A DNA stretch of 6,171 bases from contig CATLVA010000101.1 of assembly GCA_950060715.1 (NCBI GenBank), forward strand, positions 1 through 6,171, written 5' to 3'. The notes beneath the pieces are model-generated. The model searched no databases and was not told the origin of the DNA. It saw nothing but the letters and a program-made list of their open reading frames with translations. Made by a program: the position numbers and the translations under genes. This stretch comes from an uncultured Oligoflexia bacterium (GTDB lineage Bacteria; Bdellovibrionota; Bacteriovoracia; Bacteriovoracales; Bacteriovoracaceae). Shown here piece by piece: positions 1-5,801 of this stretch. Position 1 is the stretch's first letter. Every line of letters starts with the position of its first letter.

Positions 1-1086
1 TATTCTCTGAAGAGTCTTTATCATAAAATTATCAATTGGTTTTTTACTGAAGCTATATTCTGTAAAGAGTGATCTAGTATTTGGATCGCAATTAGGATCA
101 CAGACTTCTATGATACCTCTAATTCTGACTGGCTTTTTTAAATCCTTCACGGGATAAGTAGGGTGAACAGCGTTCGGATCAAAAGTAGAGCGGCCGTAAT
201 AAAAAATCCCGTCTTCTTCAATGATTGTTTGCGCTCTAGAGAGCCAACCTTTTTCCCCATCGATAACTAGGACGTAACTCTTGCCATTTTTCTCCACTTT
301 GTAAAAAGCGAGATCTAGGTCTGGTTGTAAGTCTTGCCATACATACCACAAATTTAAATCACTTAAACGATTGTACTGGTAGCCTACGATATCAGAGTAC
401 GGAATGTAGAGGGGGGTGAGAAATTCACCTTTGTCTGGGAACTCATTATTTGTTCCAATCCAACGATTGTTAATGACTTTGTTGTAAAAGTTAAGATCAA
501 GGCTTCGGCCTTTCTGCTCTTTGAAGACAACAATATGCTTTGAGTAGATTTTTGCAACCTCAACATGGGTAGAAGAGTAGATAAAACCAGTTGGCCAATC
601 ATTCCTACTGCCATAGTCGTAGTCAAAATATTGATAGGATAATGAGCTACTGCTGTGCTTATTATTAAATGCGGTAGAAATGAGTTCTACTGCAGCTTCA
701 AAAGCCTTTTTCTCAGCTTCTTCATCTGTCAGAAAAAGATTTTTTAATCTCCAAGAGTTAATATAACTCATTAACCGCAGATCGACGATCTCTGTGTTTA
801 TTCTATCGAGAGTCGATAATATATCTGGAGTATTGCCTTTTAGAAGTTCTTTTACTACAAAAAGCATAGGAGACTCTAGGTTAGATTCTGTGTCTCCTAA
901 CATCGCTTTAGTTGCCTTGATATAATTCATCTGGGCGGGTTGCAAACCTCGGTAAAGGTATCGATCGTTTCTTGGAAAATTAATTCCATCAATTCTTCTC
1001 GCTGGAGGCGAGTAGGTATCATACAGGTTTAGTTCTGCGCCATGGACCTGAAAGATGAAAAATAAAAGTAGAAAAGTTAACTTCAT
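1..1086 (-). CDS. Secreted ADP-ribosyltransferase-like protein, paralogue A (3' end cut by window edge)
   Basis: The frame is open from the ATG at 1086 to the window edge (362 codons, no stop), so the C-terminus is missing. The start is supported by an AGGGAG ribosome site and by ungapped alignment of residues 31-47 with the upstream paralogue. Residues 1-16 (MKLTFLLLFFIFQVHG) are a signal peptide, so the product should be exported. Residues 43-50 (YLYRGLQP) resemble the first motif of cholera/pertussis-type ADP-ribosyltransferases (LYRADSRP in LT/CT), with R46 as the NAD-binding arginine. GFIYSST (167-173) resembles the STS strand. KGEF at 219-222 leads into IPYSDIVGY (228-236), close to IPYSQIYGW of LT/CT, and E221 lies seven residues before that isoleucine, as the catalytic Glu does in LT and pertussis S1. 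Unlike those toxins, the residue at E-2 is Lys, and R to S is about 125 residues, much longer than in LT. The fold call is inference from motifs; activity and target are unknown. Confidence 0.85.
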   Translation of the reverse strand, partial: MKLTFLLLFFIFQVHGAELNLYDTYSPPARRIDGINFPRNDRYLYRGLQPAQMNYIKATKAMLGDTESNLESPMLFVVKELLKGNTPDILSTLDRINTEIVDLRLMSYINSWRLKNLFLTDEEAEKKAFEAAVELISTAFNNKHSSSSLSYQYFDYDYGSRNDWPTGFIYSSTHVEVAKIYSKHIVVFKEQKGRSLDLNFYNKVINNRWIGTNNEFPDKGEFLTPLYIPYSDIVGYQYNRLSDLNLWYVWQDLQPDLDLAFYKVEKNGKSYVLVIDGEKGWLSRAQTIIEEDGIFYYGRSTFDPNAVHPTYPVKDLKKPVRIRGIIEVCDPNCDPNTRSLFTEYSFSKKPIDNFMIKTLQRI

Positions 1087-1101
1087 TAGCCTTTTCTCCC
1101 T
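1086..1101 (-). promoter_or_regulatory. Ribosome binding site and stop/start overlap coupling the two minus-strand genes
   Basis: On the minus strand AGGGAG (1101-1096) lies 9 nt before the ATG at 1086, inside the last codons of the upstream gene (its GRKG end). The upstream TAA and downstream ATG share one base (TAATG). This arrangement normally means translational coupling, so the two paralogues should be made together from one mRNA. Confidence 0.7.
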
Positions 1102-2369
1102 ACTAAAGTTAATTTATATTTTGTACCATTAATTGTTTTTCTAAACTTACTGATAGTGCTCAAAGGAGATTCTTCTCCGATACCCTGCGAGTTTTTTAGA
1201 GATTGATCTAATCCACGTCTTGAGAAAAATTGAAATTGATCAAGCAATCCCGAGATCTCTTCTGGTTCTTCATCAACCGGGTGAAGCACTAACACTCCGA
1301 TCAGGGTTGCTACAAGATTTTTATTAGGAGCAAGTTTTTGATTTCCAATCAGAACATTTTGTCCATTAAAATTATGAGTTCCTCTTGTCCAGCGACAGTG
1401 AACAATCGTTCCGTTTTGATCTGGCTTTAAGCAATTAGAGTTTCTTCTTTTAACTTTTCCATCAAAAGCTAAGACATAAGTTTTACCGCCAAAACTTGTT
1501 TTATAAAAAGCATATTCAATAGGAGCATGCTTTTGAACACCGTATTGATCGATTCCCACTCTATTTCTAAGCTTGTCAGGATAGTCATACCTTTTTCTTA
1601 AATGAATTCCGGCTAGTTCATCAGCGGCGATATAACCAGGTGTAACAAATTCTCCAGCATCACCCCAAATTCCCCATTGGTTATTTAGGATTCCATTATA
1701 ATAACTAAGATCAATTGATCTTTGATCGTTTAAAACCAAAATGCTATCTCCATAAATCGCAGCGTTTTGTGGGTATACTGTGGAGAAAACAACATCTGAA
1801 GGGAAGTCTTCGTAACGGCCAGAGGTGTAGTTAATCAAACGTTGTGTTTTAGACTGGTTCGATTCATAGGCAAACTGCTCATCAAGAAGACTTTTTGCAA
1901 TAAGCTGTGCTTGCTCAAAAGAAAAAATCGGTTGTGATTTTTTGATTCTCTCAATAGCATCACCAAGAGTTTCAGAAGAAGAGATTTTTTTCGTTTCTAA
2001 TTGATGGCACTTTTTTGATCTCGGATTGTATGTTTGAGATTTATCCGCCCAATTCTTACAAAATGAAGTCCGCATGATAGCAATTTTGTCGTCCTCGTAA
2101 GGGGAGTACCAAAACTTATCTTGTAGGATCAGTGAAATTACACTGAACTCCAGAGTCTCTATAAAAGTAGTCGAATCGCCGTAAAAAGCTGAAAGTGCTT
2201 CATTTAGCCCAAAAAGCTCTGCTTCCTGGCCTCTAAATCGGTATTCCATATCTCTTGGAAATTGCACGCCACCAATCGATTGAGAAGATATCTGCAACTC
2301 TGACAAATCTGCCTCAGCGTAGCAAAAATTCGAGAAAACGGTTAATATCAGGGCCAAATTTTTTAGCAT
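1086..2369 (-). CDS. Secreted ADP-ribosyltransferase-like protein, paralogue B (427 aa, complete)
   Basis: This is a complete 427-aa gene, first of a two-gene leftward operon; its TAA shares one base with the ATG of the next gene. GGAAGG at 2382-2387, 12 nt before the ATG, is a somewhat distant ribosome site. Residues 1-18 form a signal peptide (cut near CYA|EA). Residues 31-47 align without gaps to the downstream paralogue (FPR at 37-39, R46-G47). Residues 193-206 (VVFSTVYPQNAAIY) match the S-T strand and following helix, and AGEFVTPGYIAADELAGI (238-255) matches the catalytic-Glu segment, with E240 seven residues before I247. EYAFYK (285-290) and KTYVLAFDGK (296-305) are also shared with the paralogue, marking a common C-terminal part. 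The 104-150 region, with C104 and C121, is a lineage-specific insertion; C313 and C325 are also unpaired with the paralogue. I infer an R-S-E ADP-ribosyltransferase fold. E-2 is Ala instead of the usual Glu/Gln, so activity is uncertain. Confidence 0.88.
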   Translation of the reverse strand: MLKNLALILTVFSNFCYAEADLSELQISSQSIGGVQFPRDMEYRFRGQEAELFGLNEALSAFYGDSTTFIETLEFSVISLILQDKFWYSPYEDDKIAIMRTSFCKNWADKSQTYNPRSKKCHQLETKKISSSETLGDAIERIKKSQPIFSFEQAQLIAKSLLDEQFAYESNQSKTQRLINYTSGRYEDFPSDVVFSTVYPQNAAIYGDSILVLNDQRSIDLSYYNGILNNQWGIWGDAGEFVTPGYIAADELAGIHLRKRYDYPDKLRNRVGIDQYGVQKHAPIEYAFYKTSFGGKTYVLAFDGKVKRRNSNCLKPDQNGTIVHCRWTRGTHNFNGQNVLIGNQKLAPNKNLVATLIGVLVLHPVDEEPEEISGLLDQFQFFSRRGLDQSLKNSQGIGEESPLSTISKFRKTINGTKYKLTLVGRKG

Positions 2370-2542
2370 TTAATTCTGTAACCTTCCGATTTTACAGGCT
2401 TTTATGTAGCCTTAACTCATCGAGATTATTAATGTTTGGGCACACTATACTCCAAGTGGGCACTGCAATAAATGCACTGTGTAAAGATTATTGGCACGCA
2501 TAATCTCTCTGGATTTTTAGCTGTATATGCCGATAGGGGAAT
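2370..2542. promoter_or_regulatory. Divergent intergenic region with short direct repeats (possible operator)
   Basis: This 173-bp gap separates the leftward pair from the rightward phosphatase gene, so promoters in both directions must lie here. TGGGCAC occurs at 2437-2443 and again at 2457-2463 (20 bp apart), with a related TTGGCAC at 2491-2497. GCACTG occurs at 2460-2465 and 2474-2479. The second TGGGCAC copy sits in a small palindrome, AGTG-GG-CACT (2455-2464). A TATACT/TATAGT -10-like hexamer at 2446-2451 reads on either strand, but I find no good -35 partner. A 5-bp inverted repeat (AGGCT 2396-2400, AGCCT 2408-2412) would lie in the leader of the leftward mRNA. The repeat spacing suggests protein binding on one helix face; this is inference. 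Confidence 0.4.
2510..2536 (+). promoter_or_regulatory. Candidate sigma-28 (FliA)-like promoter for the HAD phosphatase gene
   Basis: GCCGATAG at 2529-2536 matches seven of eight positions of the FliA -10 consensus GCCGATAA. The -35 position at N11 spacing is TGGATTTT, a poor match to TAAAGTTT, so the call rests on the -10 element and on the same element occurring at the same distance (6 nt) from the start codon of the 611-aa gene. Initiation would fall at or within a couple of bases of the ATG. Confidence 0.35.
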
Positions 2543-3343
2543 ATGAGATTTATTTACTTCGTTTTCTCATTATTTCTTCTTTCTAATAGCTGGGGGGCCA
2601 TTGATCTCGTTTTTGATATCGACTACACTCTCGTGCAAGAAGTTGAACCAGGAACTCCTAAGGCTTTAAAGCTTAAAGCTGATGGAAAGTATTATCGTGT
2701 TCACGACTGGGCAATCGAGGTATTGGATAATTTGCGCTACCAAAATGTAAACATCTCCTTTTTCTCTGGCGGAAGTGAGGCAAGAAATCTGGAGATATTA
2801 GGTCTAATAAAATTTCCCAGCGACCAGAAGAGTTTTCGAGATATCGCTAAACATATATTTTCTTTTCAACATTTAGAGGAAGTGGCGAAAGAGGGAAAGT
2901 TTGGAGAACGTTATAAAAAGAATTTAAAGCGTCTTGGTTTTGATTTGAAAAAGACTCTTTTAATTGATGACTATATTAATTTTGTTCCTAAATCTCAGCT
3001 TCGAAATCAATTATACATAGGGCGAACTTATCATTTCTTCTCTTCCTACCAAGAGGGAGTGTCTCAAATAGGGCGAGGGACTTATGAAGCCAAATACATT
3101 CCCCATTCTCAAGAGAGTTGGTTAATCGCAAAGAATAAATTGAAGTTTGTAGGAGAGTTAGTATTAGATGCCCTTGAAAAAGCTTCTGAAAGTGAATTTT
3201 TAAATTTCATCCATAGAAATAGGGCCCGCTATATTCCTTATGCTGAGATGCTGCAGGGGCGCTTTAAAAATCTCTTCCAGCAAGGCCGCTCCCTAGGCGT
3301 TTGTTTTCGTCACGCTTCAATTCTGCGTTATAAAAAAAATTAA
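2543..3343 (+). CDS. Exported HAD-superfamily phosphatase, FCP1/NIF-like
   Basis: This 266-aa protein starts with a signal peptide (residues 1-19, cut near SWG|A or WGA|I), so it should act in the periplasm or outside. Directly after it comes HAD motif I, LVFDIDYTLV (22-31): D25 is the expected nucleophile and D27 the acid/base. Motif II is FFSGG (73-77) with S75. Residues 126-135 (KNLKRLGFDL) resemble the KDLSRLGRDL segment of FCP1/SCP phosphatases, making K126 the likely motif III lysine. LLIDDY (139-144) gives motif IV with D142 and D143. All four motifs are present, so it is probably a working phosphatase; the substrate is unknown. Residues 180-266 are a basic tail I do not recognise. The ATG at 2543 is the only start that keeps the signal peptide. 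AGGGGA (2535-2540) lies only 2 nt before it, unusually close for a Shine-Dalgarno. No good intrinsic terminator follows. Confidence 0.88.
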   Translation: MRFIYFVFSLFLLSNSWGAIDLVFDIDYTLVQEVEPGTPKALKLKADGKYYRVHDWAIEVLDNLRYQNVNISFFSGGSEARNLEILGLIKFPSDQKSFRDIAKHIFSFQHLEEVAKEGKFGERYKKNLKRLGFDLKKTLLIDDYINFVPKSQLRNQLYIGRTYHFFSSYQEGVSQIGRGTYEAKYIPHSQESWLIAKNKLKFVGELVLDALEKASESEFLNFIHRNRARYIPYAEMLQGRFKNLFQQGRSLGVCFRHASILRYKKN

Positions 3344-3393
3344 CAAAACTGCATTTTTTTAGTTCTTCAGTGTCACTCTGCCACTGCCAAAGA

Positions 3394-3419
3394 TAAATTA
3401 TTCGGGCATAAATAATTTA
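3394..3419. promoter_or_regulatory. AT-only inverted repeat upstream of the crystallin-type gene, with weak sigma-70-like promoter
   Basis: TAAATTATT (3394-3402) and AATAATTTA (3411-3419) are a perfect 9-bp inverted repeat around an 8-nt centre. It lies 28 bp before the ATG at 3448. A weak sigma-70-type pair overlaps it: CTGCCA (3384-3389) and CATAAA (3407-3412), 17 bp apart, four of six matches each. The symmetry suits a dimeric repressor site over a promoter. An AT-only hairpin would be unstable in RNA, so a terminator is unlikely. Confidence 0.35.
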
Positions 3420-3447
3420 GTAAACAGAGTTAGAAGGAGAAGATCTA

Positions 3448-3834
3448 ATGAAAAACATGATTATCATGCTGGCCGTATTAATGAGTTCAAATGTATTTGC
3501 AAATTATTGTGCAACAATTTATCAAGGCCAAGACCTAACTGGTGCAAGTATGGATATCGCTGAAGGTGAAGAAATCAGAAACCTAGGTGAGTTATTAATG
3601 GACCCGTACGAAGGATCAGATTGGGATAATAAAATTTCATCTGTTGTAGTTAACTCTGAATGTCGTCTTGTGACTTATCAGTATCAAAATCTTGGAAGAG
3701 ACTGGGATACAAACGAGAGAATCGGTGAAAAAAGAGTTTATAAAGCTCGCGGAATTGAGGTTCGTTATATCGAAGACCTTCACGGTTTTGACAATAAAAT
3801 CTCTTCTTTAAAATGTAAGTGTAGCGATATGTAA
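3448..3834 (+). CDS. Small secreted beta/gamma-crystallin domain protein (128 aa)
   Basis: Residues 1-18 are a clean signal peptide (cut at VFA|NY). The mature ~110 residues read as two consecutive beta/gamma-crystallin Greek-key motifs. The first has Y25-x6-G32 and ends in DNKISS (60-65); the second has YQYQNLG (77-83) and ends in DNKISS (115-120). Both copies fit the calcium-binding signature (N/D)(N/D)xx(S/T)S, so I infer one calcium-binding crystallin domain that is stabilised by metal outside the cell. Four cysteines (C21, C72, C123, C125) could form disulfides after export. AAGGAG at 3434-3439 is a strong ribosome site 8 nt before the ATG, which favours this start over the ATG three codons on. 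A strong intrinsic terminator follows, so it is probably a single-gene transcript and perhaps well expressed. Members of this family include structural, stress and surface proteins; the precise role here is unknown. Confidence 0.9.
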   Translation: MKNMIIMLAVLMSSNVFANYCATIYQGQDLTGASMDIAEGEEIRNLGELLMDPYEGSDWDNKISSVVVNSECRLVTYQYQNLGRDWDTNERIGEKRVYKARGIEVRYIEDLHGFDNKISSLKCKCSDM

Positions 3835-3843
3835 TCAATTGAT

Positions 3844-3885
3844 CGGAGTGAATGCTGTATAGTTTCACTCCGGTTTCTTTTTTTT
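3844..3885 (+). terminator. Rho-independent terminator of the crystallin-type gene
   Basis: CGGAGTGAA (3844-3852) pairs perfectly with TTCACTCCG (3864-3872) across an 11-nt loop, followed by GTTTC and eight Ts (3878-3885). It begins 10 nt after the TAA at 3832-3834. Confidence 0.92.
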
Positions 3886-3913
3886 AACTTATCGATTTAA
3901 TCTCCGATAAGTT
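3884..3913 (+). promoter_or_regulatory. Candidate sigma-28-like promoter overlapping an inverted repeat, for the 611-aa gene
   Basis: TTAACTTA (3884-3891), an 11-bp spacer and TCCGATAA (3903-3910) match the FliA pattern TAAAGTTT-N11-GCCGATAA at five of eight and seven of eight positions with exact spacing. The -10 element ends 6 nt before the ATG, so transcription would start at about the A of the ATG. A perfect 9-bp inverted repeat, AACTTATCG (3886-3894) and CGATAAGTT (3905-3913), covers both elements and could be an operator, or an RNA hairpin if transcription starts further upstream. The promoter begins directly at the T-tract of the preceding terminator. Confidence 0.45.
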
Positions 3914-3916
3914 TCT

Positions 3917-5752
3917 ATGCTCAGAGTACTCATATGCCTTCTGATTTCAATGAAGGCGTTTTCATATTCTAGTTGTGAGATCAATTGCGTAAGGTACGTT
4001 AACGGAGAATTGCCGGCAGATCTCGCTAAAAATCCCGCACTTAATTTATGGGATGAGCGCTTTGAAACTGAAAGGCTTATAGCTCAGTTAAAAACGATGC
4101 AAGCCCAAGGTCGCAAGCAATTTGTCGAAGAGCTTTTAAAGCTTGTCTCAAAAGATAAAACTTATAATCAAAATATCGCATTATTAATGACCCACCTACA
4201 TGAGGATCAAGTCTTTCCTTTAAAATATCTCGAAAGTATAAGTGTGAAAAAGAGCTTTGATGACGCTAAATTTTTCTATTCACCACTGAGAAAAGAATTT
4301 ACCACCCAACTCAATATTGCTCAAAATAAAATTGAAGTGATCGATGATTTTATCAAGGGTTCTAAACTAGCGCCTCAATACCGAGGTGAGTATCGGGATA
4401 TTCTACTTCAATCCCAACTTACTGATGATGATATCCGCTTTGCTATTGAGCAGGGGATGAAGCTCAATAACTCTAAAAAAGACCTGAGGCAATTTGCGGA
4501 CTATATCGAGTATCTGAGTAATTTAAAATCTCATCAAGTTCGTAAGGGTTTAAAAAATATCAATGATATTTATAATTATAAGTTTTCCGGGGCATTAAAT
4601 ATGACCCTTAAGCCTCATATCGGTTTTCTAAAGCAAATCAGAAAACTAGAGAAGTTTGAGGCCAAAAGAATTTTAGAATTAGAAGAATCTTTTAAGCTGC
4701 AACAAGAGACTTCTGCTGTCTCTGAAATTGATGACCTTATTGCCCGTCAAAAGTCTGGAGATAAGATTTATGAATCTGAAAGAGTAAGGCTTAAAAAGAA
4801 GATTAAAGATCAAGCTCTACCGCGCTCACTTAAGCGTCGAGCCGTGGCGCAGGCAAGGCATGAAAAAAATATTTTAAAGCGCATGATGAATGGCTGCAAT
4901 AGCGGTGATAGTCAAAGAATTGCCGGAGCTGCCAAGAAGTTTGCCCGTTTTAAATACGCATTGGCATTAGGGGCAAATCCATTATTTTATCTTAGGGCCA
5001 ACTGGGATAAAAAAGAAGAAGACCCATTTTTTTGGGAGAAATTTGGTTTTGAAGTTGGAATGGGGTTTTTCTTCACTTTTGTGGGAAATAAAATCATCAC
5101 CGATACCAGTAGTACCTTTTGGGGCAAATACTTAGAAGGATATTTTAAGTTCAATGCTCTTACTGCACTAGAATCATATTCTTATGAAGCCTTATTTGGT
5201 GATAAAAGTATGATTCGCTATCTTCAAAAAATCTATCGCGGGGAAGTACCTGAAAGCCAATTAGAAAAAGAATATCGTGAATTAGTCGCTGACCCAGACT
5301 TCGAAAAAAATATCGAAGAATTACTCAGTTACCTCAAAGAGCAATCTGAAAAACAAAATACCAAGCAGTTTCTAGATAAGTATTTGAATTTATCTGAGTC
5401 TAGCAGCTTAAAAGATGATCAAAGAATCACCGCCGAAGACCTCCAATCTCCAGAGGCCAAGGAGATGATGATGGAGCTTCTCGCTGAAAGAATTTATCTG
5501 CAAAGTATGGGAAATATGCCGCTATTTCAAACTGGTAGAAAGGATTTAGATAGATTCTTTTTCTATGCAGTCAAAGACATCCCTTGGAATATAAAAGGTC
5601 TTTTACTTAACCTCGCTATCTTTGAATTAATGTGCCGTGAACCTCTCGGAAAAATTGGTTCGTGGGGGGCGATCCTAGCCATAGTTATTGGTGATCGCTA
5701 TTTTGAAGGAGAGGTCAGCTACCAACTCCGCCGCGAAGCAATCAATCAATAG
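3917..5752 (+). CDS. Exported 611-aa helix-rich protein of unknown function
   Basis: I do not recognise this protein. The ATG at 3917 is the first in-frame start after a stop at 3908, and only it includes the hydrophobic N-terminus (residues 1-16, a probable signal peptide; cut near AFS|Y). C20 follows YSS, but this is not a proper lipobox. There is no Shine-Dalgarno. Residues about 40-270 are predicted largely helical and charged by eye. Residues 237-325 are rich in Lys, Arg and Glu with coiled-coil character, the basic core being 286-322. Around 376-395 (FGFEVGMGFFFTFVG) and 560-592 (GLLLNLAIFELMC, then GAILAIVIG) are hydrophobic stretches long enough to touch or cross a membrane. WDKKEEDPFFWEKFGFE (363-379) is an aromatic/acidic stretch just before the first one. 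Cysteines are C7, C20, C24, C327 and C573. A membrane-associated envelope protein is possible; nothing supports an enzymatic role. The stop codon touches the 83-bp repeat array. Confidence 0.85.
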   Translation: MLRVLICLLISMKAFSYSSCEINCVRYVNGELPADLAKNPALNLWDERFETERLIAQLKTMQAQGRKQFVEELLKLVSKDKTYNQNIALLMTHLHEDQVFPLKYLESISVKKSFDDAKFFYSPLRKEFTTQLNIAQNKIEVIDDFIKGSKLAPQYRGEYRDILLQSQLTDDDIRFAIEQGMKLNNSKKDLRQFADYIEYLSNLKSHQVRKGLKNINDIYNYKFSGALNMTLKPHIGFLKQIRKLEKFEAKRILELEESFKLQQETSAVSEIDDLIARQKSGDKIYESERVRLKKKIKDQALPRSLKRRAVAQARHEKNILKRMMNGCNSGDSQRIAGAAKKFARFKYALALGANPLFYLRANWDKKEEDPFFWEKFGFEVGMGFFFTFVGNKIITDTSSTFWGKYLEGYFKFNALTALESYSYEALFGDKSMIRYLQKIYRGEVPESQLEKEYRELVADPDFEKNIEELLSYLKEQSEKQNTKQFLDKYLNLSESSSLKDDQRITAEDLQSPEAKEMMMELLAERIYLQSMGNMPLFQTGRKDLDRFFFYAVKDIPWNIKGLLLNLAIFELMCREPLGKIGSWGAILAIVIGDRYFEGEVSYQLRREAINQ

Positions 5753-5801
5753 CTCCCGCATTTGCAATCTGTCTCAAACCACAATAAGTGCAGCGGGAGC
5801 T
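5751..5801. repeat. Nine-bp inverted repeat joining the 611-aa gene's stop codon to the repeat array
   Basis: AGCTCCCGC (5751-5759) overlaps the last two bases of the TAG stop (5750-5752) and is the exact reverse complement of GCGGGAGCT (5793-5801). The 33-nt loop and lack of a following T-tract argue against a classical terminator. It may protect the mRNA 3' end, as REP-type elements can. Confidence 0.5.

Noticed and set aside
384..626. 80-codon minus-strand frame inside the downstream ADP-ribosyltransferase-like gene
   Set aside because: It lies entirely inside the longer frame, which has a signal peptide and a homologous neighbour.
2255..2503. 82-codon plus-strand frame over the start of the 427-aa gene
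   Set aside because: It is antisense to a well-supported coding start and has no recognisable motif.
2491..2506. Sigma-54-like TTGGCACG before the phosphatase gene
   Set aside because: The -24 half is good but the -12 half has ATCT where TTGC is expected, so the GC dinucleotide is missing.
3333..3360. AAAAAAAT / ATTTTTTT inverted repeat around the phosphatase stop codon as a terminator
   Set aside because: The stem is A-T only and overlaps the stop codon; too weak to call an intrinsic terminator.
3650..3868. 72-codon minus-strand frame opposite the crystallin gene
   Set aside because: It starts inside the terminator hairpin and is antisense to a clear domain.
3968..3976. Lipobox at C20 of the 611-aa protein
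   Set aside because: YSS before the cysteine does not fit the usual L-[AS]-[GA]-C pattern; an ordinary signal peptide is more likely.
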